This document shows, in pieces, positions 47,752 to 58,549 of a stretch of 64,000 nucleotides of DNA. The position numbers and the translations under genes were made by a program. Source of the DNA: Zygnema cylindricum (lineage: Eukaryota; Streptophyta; Zygnematophyceae; Zygnematales; Zygnemataceae); the NCBI GenBank assembly GCA_037447655.1, contig JBBHKE010002370.1, positions 387,753 to 451,752 of the forward strand. The letters run 5' to 3'. Each line of letters opens with the position of its first letter. The stretch's first letter is position 1. The notes beneath the pieces were generated by a model that saw nothing but the letters and a program-made list of their open reading frames with translations, had not been told where the DNA came from and ran no database searches.

Positions 47752-48051
47752 CAGACTAGCAATGCACAAAATGAAATCACATCCTGTTGCATTCCTATGT
47801 TGCCATGGACATGTTGCGTTGCTATGCAACGCTACGCTATAGCATAGCGTTGTTATGCTGCTGCGTTGCTATGTTGTTGCTTTGCTATGCAACCATGTTG
47901 CACAAAATGAAATCACATCCTGCTGCATTGCTATGTTGCCATGGACATGTTGCGTTGCTATGCAACACTACGCTATAGCATAGCGCTGTTATGCTGCTGC
48001 GTTGTTATGTTGTCGCCTTGCTATGCAACCATGTTGTGCTAGTCTGACATC
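47752..48051 (+). repeat. 136 bp tandem duplication between short inverted repeats
   Basis: The block starting CACAAAATGAAATCACATCC recurs at 47765 and 47901. It contains many TTGCTATG units and the self-complementary CGCTATAGCATAGCG. The pair is enclosed by TCAGACTAGCA (about 47747) and TGCTAGTCTGA (about 48036), so it may be an element with its own terminal repeats. Confidence 0.65.
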
Positions 48052-48362
48052 GCAGTTGCGCTGGTCGAACATCGCAGTCATAGCAGCTGCTCTATTCTAC
48101 CCTCAACCCACCAAGTCCTTGTATACTAGCCACCAGGCAGTTTGGTCGCTGGTTCAGCGACGAGGCAGTTGGGTCGCTGGTTTATTGCACGTTTCAGTTT
48201 TTAGGGTTTTGAACATTTAAATATTTAAATTTGAAAAGTACAAAAAAGTACGAATTTTATTGCCAATTTTTTAAAGTTTGAAATTGTTTTATGCGCACTC
48301 TACGTAGTGTTCGTTAGTTTACTCCATGTGTTTTATGCGCATAGGACATCTCTGGTCGGTTG

Positions 48363-48850
48363 GGACTAGCCAAGGTCAACGCGATAGATCGCAATCTGAG
48401 AAGGTCAACGCGATACATCACAATTTGAGAAGGTCAACGTGATACATCGCAATTTGAGAATGTCAACGCGATACATCGCAATCCGAGAAGGTCAACCTGA
48501 TACATCGCAATCTGAGAAGGTCAACGCGATACATTGCAATCTGAGAAGGTCAACGCGTTAAATCGCAATCTGATAAGGTCAACGCGATATATCGAAATAT
48601 GAGAAGGTCAACGCGATACATCGCAATCTAAGAAGGTCAACGCGATACATCGCAATCTGAGAAGGTCAACGCGATATATCGCGCCCGAATAAGGTCATCC
48701 TGATTCATCGCTGCAGATTTGAAATCAAAAAAGACAAAACGAGTACTGATGATTCACTTCCGAATTAGCTAATATTGTGTTCTTCCACAGGTGGAAGACA
48801 GCTGTCCCAATCATCGCTCTCAGATATGTTTTGAAAAGTACGCCGCATAA
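48363..48850 (+). repeat. Repeat 'R' fragment with a 29 bp minisatellite
   Basis: About twelve units of AAGGTCAACGCGATACATCG..CAATCTGAG (29 bp), followed by unique R sequence (from CATCGCTGCAGATTTGAAATC to TGAAAAGTACGCCGCAT). The R copies at 51190 and 63043 have one and about three units respectively. Confidence 0.85.
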
Positions 48851-48884
48851 AAGTCTTTGCCGCTAATGTTTTTTTAATGTTAAA

Positions 48885-49009
48885 GTTATCGCCGACAAGG
48901 AATTTGTTGGTCTTGGACTGATATATCGGGACCTGTGACCGTTTGTTAACCGATAACTATCGGTATCGGTGAAATCGCGATAATTTTTTTTTGCCGATAC
49001 ACAACACTA
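48885..49009 (-). mobile_element. hAT-A fragment (one end)
   Basis: Ends GCCGATACACAACACTA. The sequence before it matches 360-483, including GATATATCGGGACC and the CCGATAACTATCGG motif. The other end is missing. Confidence 0.75.
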
Positions 49010-49500
49010 TAATATACACACTTATTTGGATGTAGCCGCGATAGTCTGTGTTCACATAGATGTGAGAACATGTTTTTGCGATTCTCCCTGGTCTTTAATA
49101 CTGGGAATCAAATGTGAGTGCGCTGTTTTGTGGGGACACACTCACTTTCCCGTGTCGACGTCTTTAACTAACACTTTTTGGTACGTCTATACAAAATAAT
49201 GAGCAGTTTGCGTACAAACTGATTCATTTTTTACACTACATTATTTAGAAAAGGTCAAAAATAGACAATTAACGCTAATCTTTGTTCATATATTCGGCAT
49301 TCCTTCCTCTTTATGACTTGGAATCAAATTAGAGTATGCTTTTACGTGGCGACGCACTCAATTTCTACGATCGAACGCCATTACCTGACGATTATTTTGT
49401 ACGTCTGTAATAAATAATGAGCAATTTTAGTACGGACTGTCTGCACTTTTTAAAAGCAGTCAAAATTAGAGTAACTAACACTAATGAAACAATACATATA

Positions 49501-50559
49501 GGGAATAAATCATGACAGTGACTCTTTTGGTTGCTCACAGTCACTTACGTCATTTTGTCAAAAATTGTATGTTTGAAGTACAATTGGTACAAATAAAGTA
49601 ACGTTGAGTACAAATTTGATGGTCAATTGGTTGGACAACTTTGACTTTCAAAATATTGTTTCAACCGCCTAAAATTTTGCCGTGCTTGCTGACGTCGACC
49701 GTCATGATAAAATTAGCAATTCACATGGCCGACGAACGTTTACGGTAACAAAATTGCGGCAACCACATGTAAATAAAAGTGTTGCAAACAGTCACTTTTT
49801 GTCTTTACGTGAGCTCCACGATGAGAGCACTTAGCCGCAAAATTGAAATTTAATCATCTAAGCGTTACATTGAACTTAGACGCAAATTGACACGAAACCT
49901 CTTTAAACTAAACTGAACTACTGTTAATTTTGTACGGAAACATTAAAACGTACGAAACAAAATTTTGCTGTCAATGTAAGAATGTTGACTCGCAGATAGT
50001 GTGGCTCAATTTCGTCGCGCGTGACGGCGCGCATTTTTTTCATTTAATTTCAATTGATATATTTACGCCGGTTCGTTTTATTAGTGTACAAAGTTTATTT
50101 CGTTTCGTGCGTTTTAATATTTCCGTACAAGATTTATAGTTCTTTAGTTTAAAGAGGTTTCGTTTCACTTTGCGTCTTAGTTCAATGTAACGCTTAGACG
50201 ATTAAATTTCAATTTTGCGGCTACGTGCTCTCACCTTGGAGCTCAGTAGCTCACCCAAAGACAAAAAGTGACTGTCTGCAACACTTTTATTTACATGTGG
50301 TTGCCGCAGTTTTGTTACCGTAAACGTTCGCCGGCCGTGTGAATTGCTAATTTTATTATGACGGTCGAAGTCCGCAAGCGCGGCAAAATTTTATGTTGTT
50401 GAAACAATATCATGAAAGTCAAAGTTGTCCATCCGATTGACCGTCAATTTTGTACTCAACGTGACTTTAGTTGTACCAATATAAACTTCAAACGTACAAT
50501 TTTTGACAAAATGACGTGACTTTGCGTAACCAAAACAGTCACTGTCATGATCAATTCCC
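49501..50559. mobile_element. Foldback element H1 (arms ~465 bp)
   Basis: GGGAATAAATCATGACAGTG and CACTGTCATGATCAATTCCC are the ends of inverted arms running to about 49965 and from about 50098. The target duplication TACATATA is exact (49493-49500, 50560-50567). The ~130 bp centre encodes nothing. An 8 bp target with GGG-initial ends would suit Merlin or an unusual hAT; the superfamily is undecided. Confidence 0.88.
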
Positions 50560-50894
50560 TACATATATTAACTTAAAACAAAAATAATTTTGTATCTGTT
50601 GTAGTATTCTTTTTATTATATGTTTTCCACTTGTACTATTTTATATTTTTAGTATGAAGTCAAAGTTGGCCAACGCATTTTAAAAACTTTTGAATTTTGT
50701 TTCATGCGCATATTCGTTATTTTTTGGGCGTTTCATGCGTGCGTTTCATGCGCATGCGACATCTATGAAATGAAACAATAAGATCAAATTATAAAATTAT
50801 CAAATCTGGATTCTTAAGTGGATGACCGCCCTACATAGAGGTACCGCGGGCGGTCGGGTACAGATTGGGTACGGATACGGCTACCCGATTGCTA

Positions 50895-51093
50895 CACCTT
50901 GAATCGTTATTAGCGTATAGAAATTATTAGTGTAAAGAAAAAATTAGCGTCATTACTTCTAATTAAGTGCTTGGAGACGTGGCAGATTATGGTCCACGTC
51001 CTTAAATAGCGTAGTTAATTATATTTAATGTATCAATGTCAAAATTTTGGGGTGCCGATATAGCGTACATAAGTCTAATAACGATTCACGGTG
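50895..51093. mobile_element. MITE-B, short copy (199 bp) with known empty site
   Basis: The ends are CACCTTGAATCGTTATTAGC and CTAATAACGATTCACGGTG, bounded by TA on each side. The other copy of the duplication reads GATTGCTAGCTCTG without interruption (62939-62952), so exactly TA was duplicated on insertion. Confidence 0.95.
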
Positions 51094-52185
51094 TAGCTCT
51101 GACCTTCTATGCCGCCCTCCCTATGGAGCTAGACTCGGTAACCCAACCTCTTTGACCGTACAGTCTGTTACAGGAGTCGCTTGGACCAGCAAAGGTCAAC
51201 GCGATACACTGCTGTCCCAATCATCGCTCTCAGATATGTTTCGAAAAGTACGCCGCATGCTTCCTCGCAAATACGTTAGATTCTGTCTTGCTGTCGTATC
51301 CACAACTTTTAAGAAAGCTTCACAAAAAATGGTTGTGTTACGTCACCACAGCGAAATAGGTGCCAATCTGTTCGGAAAGTACAGTACTGTACTCTACAAT
51401 ACTGTACTGTCGCCTAAAGCCAATGTACGGAATATTTTGAGACTTCGAAGGCAGAAATCTGTTACGGGGGCCACCTTGACGGTTAAAATTTTGTTACGGG
51501 GAGCTCCCCTGACACTACAAAATAATTTCAGGAGCCACTCTGACAGATCGAATCTTCGGCTGGAGCCAATCCGGTGGTAGAATGTATTACAGGGAGAGAT
51601 GTTGTCATGTTGCTGTCGGCGCGGAAAATGACAGTACTCGCTATCGTCAGGCTGAGACTACGCACGGTTAGAATCTGTGGCAGCAATCTTTTTCCCACAA
51701 GTGTAGTCGTCGCAACGCGCCGAATGGCACGTGCACAGGCGGCCACGTACATTTTTCCTAACGTTATGTATGCTCCAACGACGCGAAAATTTGAACTAAG
51801 TTTGATTAAGTTGTGGTAGTATTTAAAAAAAAAAAAAAAATCCACTTTTTCATTTTATTATGAAGTCAACGTCGATCAACGCATTTTACAAACATTGTAT
51901 GTGTTCCATGCGCATATTCATTTTCTTTTGGCGTTTTATGCGTGCGCTTTATGCGTTAGTTGTCGATGATTAAACAAGTCAAAAAAAAATTAGTCAGTTT
52001 CCCGCGGACTCTATTATTGTGATTTCGCTTTCACGTGCCGACGGCGGTATTCGACATTTTTCAAATTTTCAGTACTTTTCTTTGAAATATCAAGCCATTC
52101 CCATTGACATGAAACGTTTCGTATATTGTATGTACCAAACTTACCTATATTAGCGTAATGGAAAAAAATAACATTATTAAATTTA

Positions 52186-53963
52186 GGGAATTGATCATGG
52201 CAGTGACTGCTTTGGTTGCGCACAGTCACGTCATTTTGTCAAAAAATGTACAATAGAAGTACACATTGGTACAAGTGAAGTACCGTTGAGTCTAAATTTG
52301 ACGGTCAATCGGTTGGATAGCTTTGACTTTCAAAATATTATTTCAACTGCTTAAACTTTTGCCGCGCTTGCGAACGTCGACCGTCATAATAAAATTAGCA
52401 ATTCACGGCGAACGTTTACAGTAACAAAACTGCGGCAAACCACATGTAAATAAAAGTGTTGCAGACAATCACTTTTTTTCGTTACGTGAGCTCCACGGTG
52501 AGACCACGTTGGATATTAACTTAGGGCAAGGTTCCATCAGGGAAAAAATGACGTTGTCTACTGAAAGCCGTACTGTTTCGTACAGTGCCGTACCAAAAAA
52601 AATAAAATGTCAGAAAAACAAGGCTACTGAATGAGGGATTTGATTCTCCATGTTTATGGGCGTTAATGTGGACCGTCGGATGCATAATCGGATATGACAT
52701 CGTCTGACACATTCAGTTCGCAACAAGTGACCCCGAGTAGGTCAATTCTCAGCGCCTGAACAAATTGCATCGTGCCTCGTGGAAAAGTGAACAAATATCT
52801 ACGATGACCGCGTGACCAGGTGGGTACACGTCGCACATGACATGTGCCTTCCGCCAGGGAGGATTCGAGGCCACCGGAAGCAGCAAGAAAATCTTTGACG
52901 GAGGATATTGTTTCACGCGTCTGTCGCCATCCACTAACCATTCTGACATTTTCGTACGTTTTTACAAATCCTAAGTTTCGTCCGCCCGTACAAATTTTAT
53001 TCAATACGTCGTACGAGTCACTTTTTACCTTCGTTGATAAAAATGTGTGGTCGCAACTTGCTTTCAAAGATTCTGTAAAGATTACCAGAATCACGTTCAT
53101 CTACGACGTGGACCAATAAAACTGTGCTACGCAAATAAAATGTCGGTTACTGACCCGACACAATGGAACGGTCGCTCCAGTAAACGATTTTTCGACGTTT
53201 ACTGAGACCGCCTAATGGAACAACGCTCTTAGCCGCAAAATTGAAATTTAGTCGCATAAGCGGTACATTGAATTTAAACGCAAATTGAAACGAAACCTCT
53301 TTAAACTGAATTACTTACGTTTTGTACGGAAATATTAAAACGCACGAAACGAAATTTCACTGTCAATGTAAGAATGTTGATTCGTAGATAGTGTGGCTCG
53401 ATTTCGTCGCGCGTGACGACGCGCATTTTTTTCACTTAATTTTAATTGATATTTTTTCGCCGGTTCGTTTTACTACAGTGTACAAATTTTATTCCGTTTC
53501 ATGCGTTTTAATATTTCTGTACAATATTTAGAGTACTTCCAATTAAAAGAGGTTTAGTTTCAATTTGCGTCTAAATTCAATGTAACACTTATACGACTAA
53601 ATTTCAATTTTGCGGTTGTGTTAATATCCAACGTGCTCGCACCGTCGAGCTTACGTAACGACAAAAAGTGAGTATCTGCAACACTTTTATTTACATGTGG
53701 TTGCCGCAGTTTTGTTACCGTAAACGTTCGCCGGCCGTGTGAATTGCTAATTTTACTATGACGGTCGACGTTCGCAAGCGCATCAAAATTTTAAGCGGTT
53801 GAAACAATATTTTGAAAGTTAAAGCTATCCAACCGATTGACCGTCAAATTTAGACTCAACGGTATTTTACTTTTACCAATGTGTACTTCAAACGTACAGT
53901 TTTTTACAAAATGACGTAAGTGACAGTGCGCAACCAAAAAAGTCACTACCATGATCAATTCCC
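52186..53963. mobile_element. Foldback element H3, enlarged copy (1778 bp)
   Basis: GGGAATTGATCATGGCAGTG and ACTACCATGATCAATTCCC end the arms. The target duplication TAAATTTA is exact (52178-52185, 53964-53971). It is longer than H1 and H2 because about 700 bp of other sequence lies between the left arm and the core. Confidence 0.88.
52525..53213. other. Extra segment inside H3
   Basis: Bounded by GTTCCATCAGG at about 52531 and CCTAATGGAAC at about 53211, which look like inverted ends; the same right end occurs at about 22440. A 145-aa minus frame (53100-52663) covers most of it but shows no known domain. It may be an inserted element or captured sequence. Confidence 0.5.
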
Positions 53964-53971
53964 TAAATTTA

Positions 53972-55189
53972 TTATGGTTTAAGGGTCGTAACGCTCACAA
54001 AGATTCACGGTTTATCGTCCATTTCCCCAAAATTGAACCCTTGTATTGCAAGCATACACGCTTCGTAGCGCTACACGACATGCTAAGTATATGTATTAAA
54101 ATAAGGTGTTGTAACGCCACGAAATTATACGACTGTCAAACGGGATTAGTCGTGGCTCTAGATGATAGGATATATAACATTGTAAACCAAGGAGGCGACA
54201 AAAGGTCAGGGAATCATTGAAGGGTACGTCACGATGTCTGTATGACATCATCTTTAATAAACACTTACCGTATTATGCGCTTATAGGTAATTGTATAATG
54301 ATTTTATCGCAAGATCTCTAAGTATCAAATTTTTACCGTCGCGTCAAAGACTGTTTCGAACACCCATTTCTCGGGGTGCGTGATCTTCAACACCTTTGTC
54401 TAATATGCGAAATTCGTTTTAAGTCCCACACAAATAAAAAATCTAGCTGGTATCGAGAAATCCCTGGAATTTCTTTTTAAGCGTAGTTTTGTTGTGTTCA
54501 AACGCTCTACTCAAATAATTTCTTTACCATAATATTTGTCCTTTGACTTTTATAAACCCGCCGGACTATCTCAAAGTTGATTTTTTCTGTTGATTAACAT
54601 AATAAGTCATTGTGAATTACTATACCCGTACATTGCCCATTTGCAAATTAGATCTAACAATTTATTAACGTTTAATAAGAAACTAAAATGCATAATAATC
54701 ATTTCATAAACTCCCATTAAAATTTAATGTTGATACCCCAACAAGAGTAGCGACCAATTTAGTGTTAATATAGCAACTATGGGCAACAAAACTTTGTTAA
54801 GTGCCTTTACCATTTAGTATTTTAAACAATACTAATTTAAAGTGTGAAATGTTATTTATTATGCGTAGTATGATTAAGAATAATTAAGATTTTGTGTTTG
54901 AAACATTAAATTGGACTAAATTAGTAATGTTTATTACTAATTAATTAATTCTCTCACAGTAGTACATGGTACAATGTCCTTTAGGTTATTGTTACATATA
55001 ATAATGTATATATGCGATAACATATATAATAACATGATATAACGAAACAAAATGGGTTAAAAAAATAGGTTGATAGCATATATTTATACAAAATGGGTGA
55101 ATGATTAAATGAAACAAAAACAAGTGTATGTGTAAATAATATAACTTATTCCATAGTTAGAAGCAAAAAAAAAGTTAAAAAAGTTTTCA
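53972..55189. other. AT-rich sequence without recognised features
   Basis: Short frames only. No terminal repeats or RNA gene recognised. Confidence 0.5.
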
Positions 55190-55270
55190 CGTACTTTAAG
55201 AAAGCTTGACAAAAAATGGAAAAATGTTACGTCAACACAACGAAACAAGTGCCTATCTGTTCGGAAAGTT

Positions 55271-56257
55271 CACCGTATATCGCTGTTAGCGTTAAAAAAT
55301 AATTAGTGTAAAAAAATAATTAATGTTATCAACTCTAATTTGGATTTTTCACGTTTCTGAAAAAATACCTTTTACTCTAATTTATTCATAACTCTAATTT
55401 GGGTACAGTTCGCCAATAATCATAAATGTTCGTGGATTTCATACTTTTCGTAAATTTCGTACTGTTTTCATTGTACGGACTGTAAAAAAATGTACGAAGA
55501 GCAAGACCGTTGAAAATCTTTAAAAAATCAGAAAAATGTACGGAAGGTGTACAGAAATGTACGAAGCTATACAGAAAATATAAGACAGTTGTAATGGAAT
55601 ATACAGAAACGTACGAAAATTTACCTAAAAATTATAATATTCCGCTTCAAAATAACCCTAAAATGCACGAAAATGTACAAAAATATACGAAAACTGTACA
55701 GATGCATTGTAAGGTACGAATTTATTAACTTTTCAAAATCGTTTGATGCGCACTATACGTAGTATTCGTTAATTTAGTCCGTGCATTTTATGCGGATAGG
55801 ACATCTATGCCAATAATGAATCTTCTATCAAGATCTCTACACTAAAATAGATACGAGTACAAAATACGACAAATCGTACAACGTCGCCTCCTAATTGATT
55901 CATAACTCTATTATAGGTCTTCTCCCTGATAATTAATAAGCGACCAATATATTTACACTAAAATAGGAACGATCTCATTTTACCTTTTATTTTGAGCGCA
56001 GTTTTACGTGCGTTCGCGATTATTTTAAACCATGTTTCGTACTTTATTACTTTGCAAAAAACAATTTTGTACGGACTGACATGTTCCGTACACCACTCTA
56101 TTCAAGATGACCGTAAAGTAGTGTTATTAACGCTAATTAACCAGTACATTAATTAACGTACAAAAATAATTAGAGTTATCGATTCTATTTAAGGTTTTAG
56201 GGTCAAAATTTGGGGGCGCCAAATTAGCGTAAATAACGCTGATAACAATTCAAGGTG
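55271..56257. mobile_element. MITE-B copy with nested hAT-C
   Basis: The left end CACCGTATATCGCTGTTAGCG and the right end CGCTGATAACAATTCAAGGTG are followed by TA at 56258-56259. CTCTAATTTG repeats lie near both ends. It is interrupted by a 389 bp hAT-C. Confidence 0.75.
55421..55809. mobile_element. hAT-C, short complete copy (389 bp)
   Basis: The ends are CATAAATGTTC and GGACATCTATG. The target duplication CCAATAAT is exact (55413-55420, 55810-55817). The interior carries the GTACGAAAATGTACAAAAAT phrases seen in the larger copy at 28979-30552. Confidence 0.9.
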
Positions 56258-56310
56258 TACTATACCATCGTTCAAAGTCCATGTACGGATCATTTTGAGA
56301 CTTCGGGTGT

Positions 56311-57281
56311 GATCCCATGTGTTAAAGTAAGGGTTTCTTTTTTCATTTTCGTCCAAAACCGAGCCGACAACGAGAAAATCTTCTGCAGTACAAAAAAAAA
56401 GTAAGGAAATTGAAATGTTATACATTAAAAGTCTCAAAGATTTTACAAACCGACCAGTTTGAATGTGAAATCTATACTTTTGTAATATAAGGCTGTACGA
56501 AATATGCGTACTATGTCGCTGAACCACGGAAACCTCCTTTTCTTCGCAGACGCTTTATCACTTTCAGCGCCTGCTTTTCATTCGAAACGAAAACTGAACG
56601 CGCGTGAAACCGCGAAGTCGAAGAGAAGACAAAGGGAGCGTGACGACATATCTTCTACGGCAAAGACTTTCTGTTGGATTTTGGCGGATTGGCGTCCACC
56701 TGTCAGAAGGCAGGGGACCTCGGCGACGTGTGAATTTTTTTAACTTTTTGTGGTAGTCCGTCGTCGCACGATTCTATGTGATACAGGTGTAGCGATTCTA
56801 CGGGTTCTATGATGGCGGGTTCTGTGATGGGACGTGGGTACACCATCAAAAAGGCGGATGAAGCGATTGCTTCGCGGATAAAGACCAGAATGTAATCGGA
56901 CGGTCAATGTTTTCGCCCGAAAACTTGGAGAATCGTGATCTAATTTTTTGAAATGTTGGTTTTCAAAAACTCGCCAAAAAATAGTACATCATGGTACGGT
57001 CAAGTGTAAAATTTTGAAAATATACTTCACTTTTCCACTGATGTATTGCACCATTACTGCCCTACTGGTTGTTCACAACAAAAAGTGCATTTTTTTACGA
57101 GGTCGTACTATTTTTTTTATCTTTTTTACATGTTTCCTTTAGATTCGGCAAGATTCTCCAAACTTTTAGGCGATAACATCGACCGTCCGATTCGGTGTTT
57201 TCGAAGCAAAACGCTCATTGTATCCAGTGTCTCTGGTTAATGTCCTCCACTGTTTTGAAGGATTTGACTAGCCACACACTA
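56311..57281. other. Unassigned sequence
   Basis: Starts in a Harbinger-like end (GGGTGTGATCCCATGTG near 56305). A somewhat GC-richer part at 56530-56740 has a 79-aa plus frame rich in Arg and Ser without a known domain. Nothing else is recognised. Confidence 0.4.
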
Positions 57282-57821
57282 CACCGCGAATCGTTATTAG
57301 TGTCAAAGTCACTAATTTGGGTTCATAAAATTTTGATTTTTTTCCTCAAATAGGATACATGATTTTAATTTTTCCTTGGCGTTAATTAAGGTGCCGTACA
57401 AAATAGCGTAAAGAACGAAAGTACAATAATATTTAAATAGTGTGATGTATGGTCGATGTCAGACCGTACATAAATGTACCTTTTCAAGTGAAAATTTTAC
57501 AAAAAATGAATTAAATCAGACGCGCACGCATAGGAACGTGCGCTCAAAAAACGGGATTATTCTGACACGTAAATTAGTCTGACATGTACGGATATTCAAT
57601 TTTAACGAAGGCGTACAATTTCTAATATTTTGTACGGAAACATATACTAATGTATATAGTCGTACGGCGGATATTCCATTTTTGCTGTTCCCAAATTAGC
57701 ATAATGCCGAAATTAGAATGCACCTTTTTAAAAACAAAAAAAAAAAATCTTAATTAGCATAAATTACTGTAAATTTTATTAAACACTATTTAATATTTGA
57801 CACTAATAACGATTCGCGGTG
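57282..57821. mobile_element. MITE-B, complete copy (540 bp)
   Basis: The terminal repeats CACCGCGAATCGTTATTAGT and ACTAATAACGATTCGCGGTG are perfect complements. TA flanks both sides (57280-57281, 57822-57823). Confidence 0.9.
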
Positions 57822-57910
57822 TAGACGTGTAAAATTTGTACATTTGCAAATAATATTTGACACTAATAACGATTCGCGGTGTAGACGTGTAAAATTTGTA
57901 CATTTGCAAA
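57791..57910 (+). repeat. Exact 60 bp tandem duplication over a MITE end
   Basis: 57791-57850 and 57851-57910 are identical, carrying the MITE-B right end plus its flank (ACGTGTAAAATTTGTACATT). Confidence 0.97.
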
Positions 57911-58199
57911 TAAAAGATGCGGTCCACGGCGCACGAGCCATGACAGCCTGCCAATCGGCAAAGGCCATGTGCCGTACAGGGGGGACTCAAATCCACCGAA
58001 ACGGACGAAAAAATCTTTGCCCGAAGATATCCTCTGACGCTATTTTTGACATCAATTGACCTTCGCGGAAAAGACTTTCCGGAAACGACTTTCTGAAGCG
58101 ACTTTGCGTTTAAAACATAGTGGCGCAATTCGAACAGTGATAAAGTACGCACGGAGAGATTTTAAAAATTTAATACTTTTATACGAATCTTAGATTCTG

Positions 58200-58470
58200 C
58201 GCCTACGTGGTTCAATCGCAACAAAGCGCGTAGGCGGTAGCTGACTTGCAGGTTCACGCGAGCCTTGTCTTTCTCTCTCGTCGCGTTTCTGCGCCTTCCC
58301 CTTCCTCTGATTCGTCCTCTCTCGGTCCCTCCGATCGCCTCTGCTTTCCCTTCATGGCCGCCAACGTCACACGGCCGCGGCTGGCGCTGGCCGGGCTGCT
58401 GTTTTTGGCGGCTAGAGCTGGAAACTTCGCGGAAGCTTCCTTGCATCGCTGGGCGTCCGATGTCCGATGA
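58200..58470 (+). pseudogene. Possible captured 5' exon encoding a signal peptide
   Basis: A GC-rich patch in repeat surroundings. A pyrimidine-rich leader (CTTTCTCTCTCG..) precedes ATG at about 58354, which encodes AANVTRPRLALAGLLFLAAR then AGNFAEASLHRW and a stop soon after. That is a good signal-peptide shape (basic start, Leu/Ala core, AXA-like end). The codon-like composition ends where the repeat flank begins (58485). No family is recognisable. Confidence 0.4.
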
Positions 58471-58549
58471 AGCTCATGCATCGGACTATCTGCACTTTTT
58501 AAAAGCAGTCGATATTAGAGTTACTAACATTAATTAAACAATACATATA

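Larger units (their letters stand above)
49434..52001. repeat. Segmental duplication, copy 1
   Basis: It aligns with 58485-59683 followed by 62689-64000. It contains foldback element H1 (49501-50559), a hAT-C-like end (50652-50767) and most of repeat R. Compared with copy 2 it has a MITE-B (50895-51093), lacks the hAT element and lacks about 155 bp of minisatellite sequence near 51208. The shared 120-aa frame ending in LEPIRW has no recognised domain. Confidence 0.85.
55190..56310 (+). repeat. Repeat R fragment split by MITE-B
   Basis: 55190-55270 (from CTTTAAGAAAGCTT to TTCGGAAAGT) and 56258-56310 (CAATGTACGG-like to GAGACTTCG) are consecutive pieces of repeat R as seen at 51309-51445. The MITE-B copy lies exactly between them, where R has the dinucleotide TA. 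Confidence 0.75.

Noticed and set aside
46193-48354. A single hAT-C element running from the end at 46191 to the end at 48354
   Set aside because: The two ends look alike, but the flanking octamers (GCGAAAAT and GTCGGTTG) do not match, so they are probably ends of different copies.
48363-48700. CRISPR-like array of 29 bp repeats
   Set aside because: Units abut without spacers and vary internally, so this is a minisatellite in a eukaryotic repeat.
51047-51580. 177-aa and 131-aa frames in repeat R (51047-51580 and 63184-63579) as a conserved gene
   Set aside because: They are identical only because the block is duplicated. No domain is recognisable, and the start lies in a MITE in one copy.
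52663-53100. 145-aa minus frame as a real gene
   Set aside because: No known domain, and it lies inside a foldback element. I kept it only as a feature of the inserted segment.
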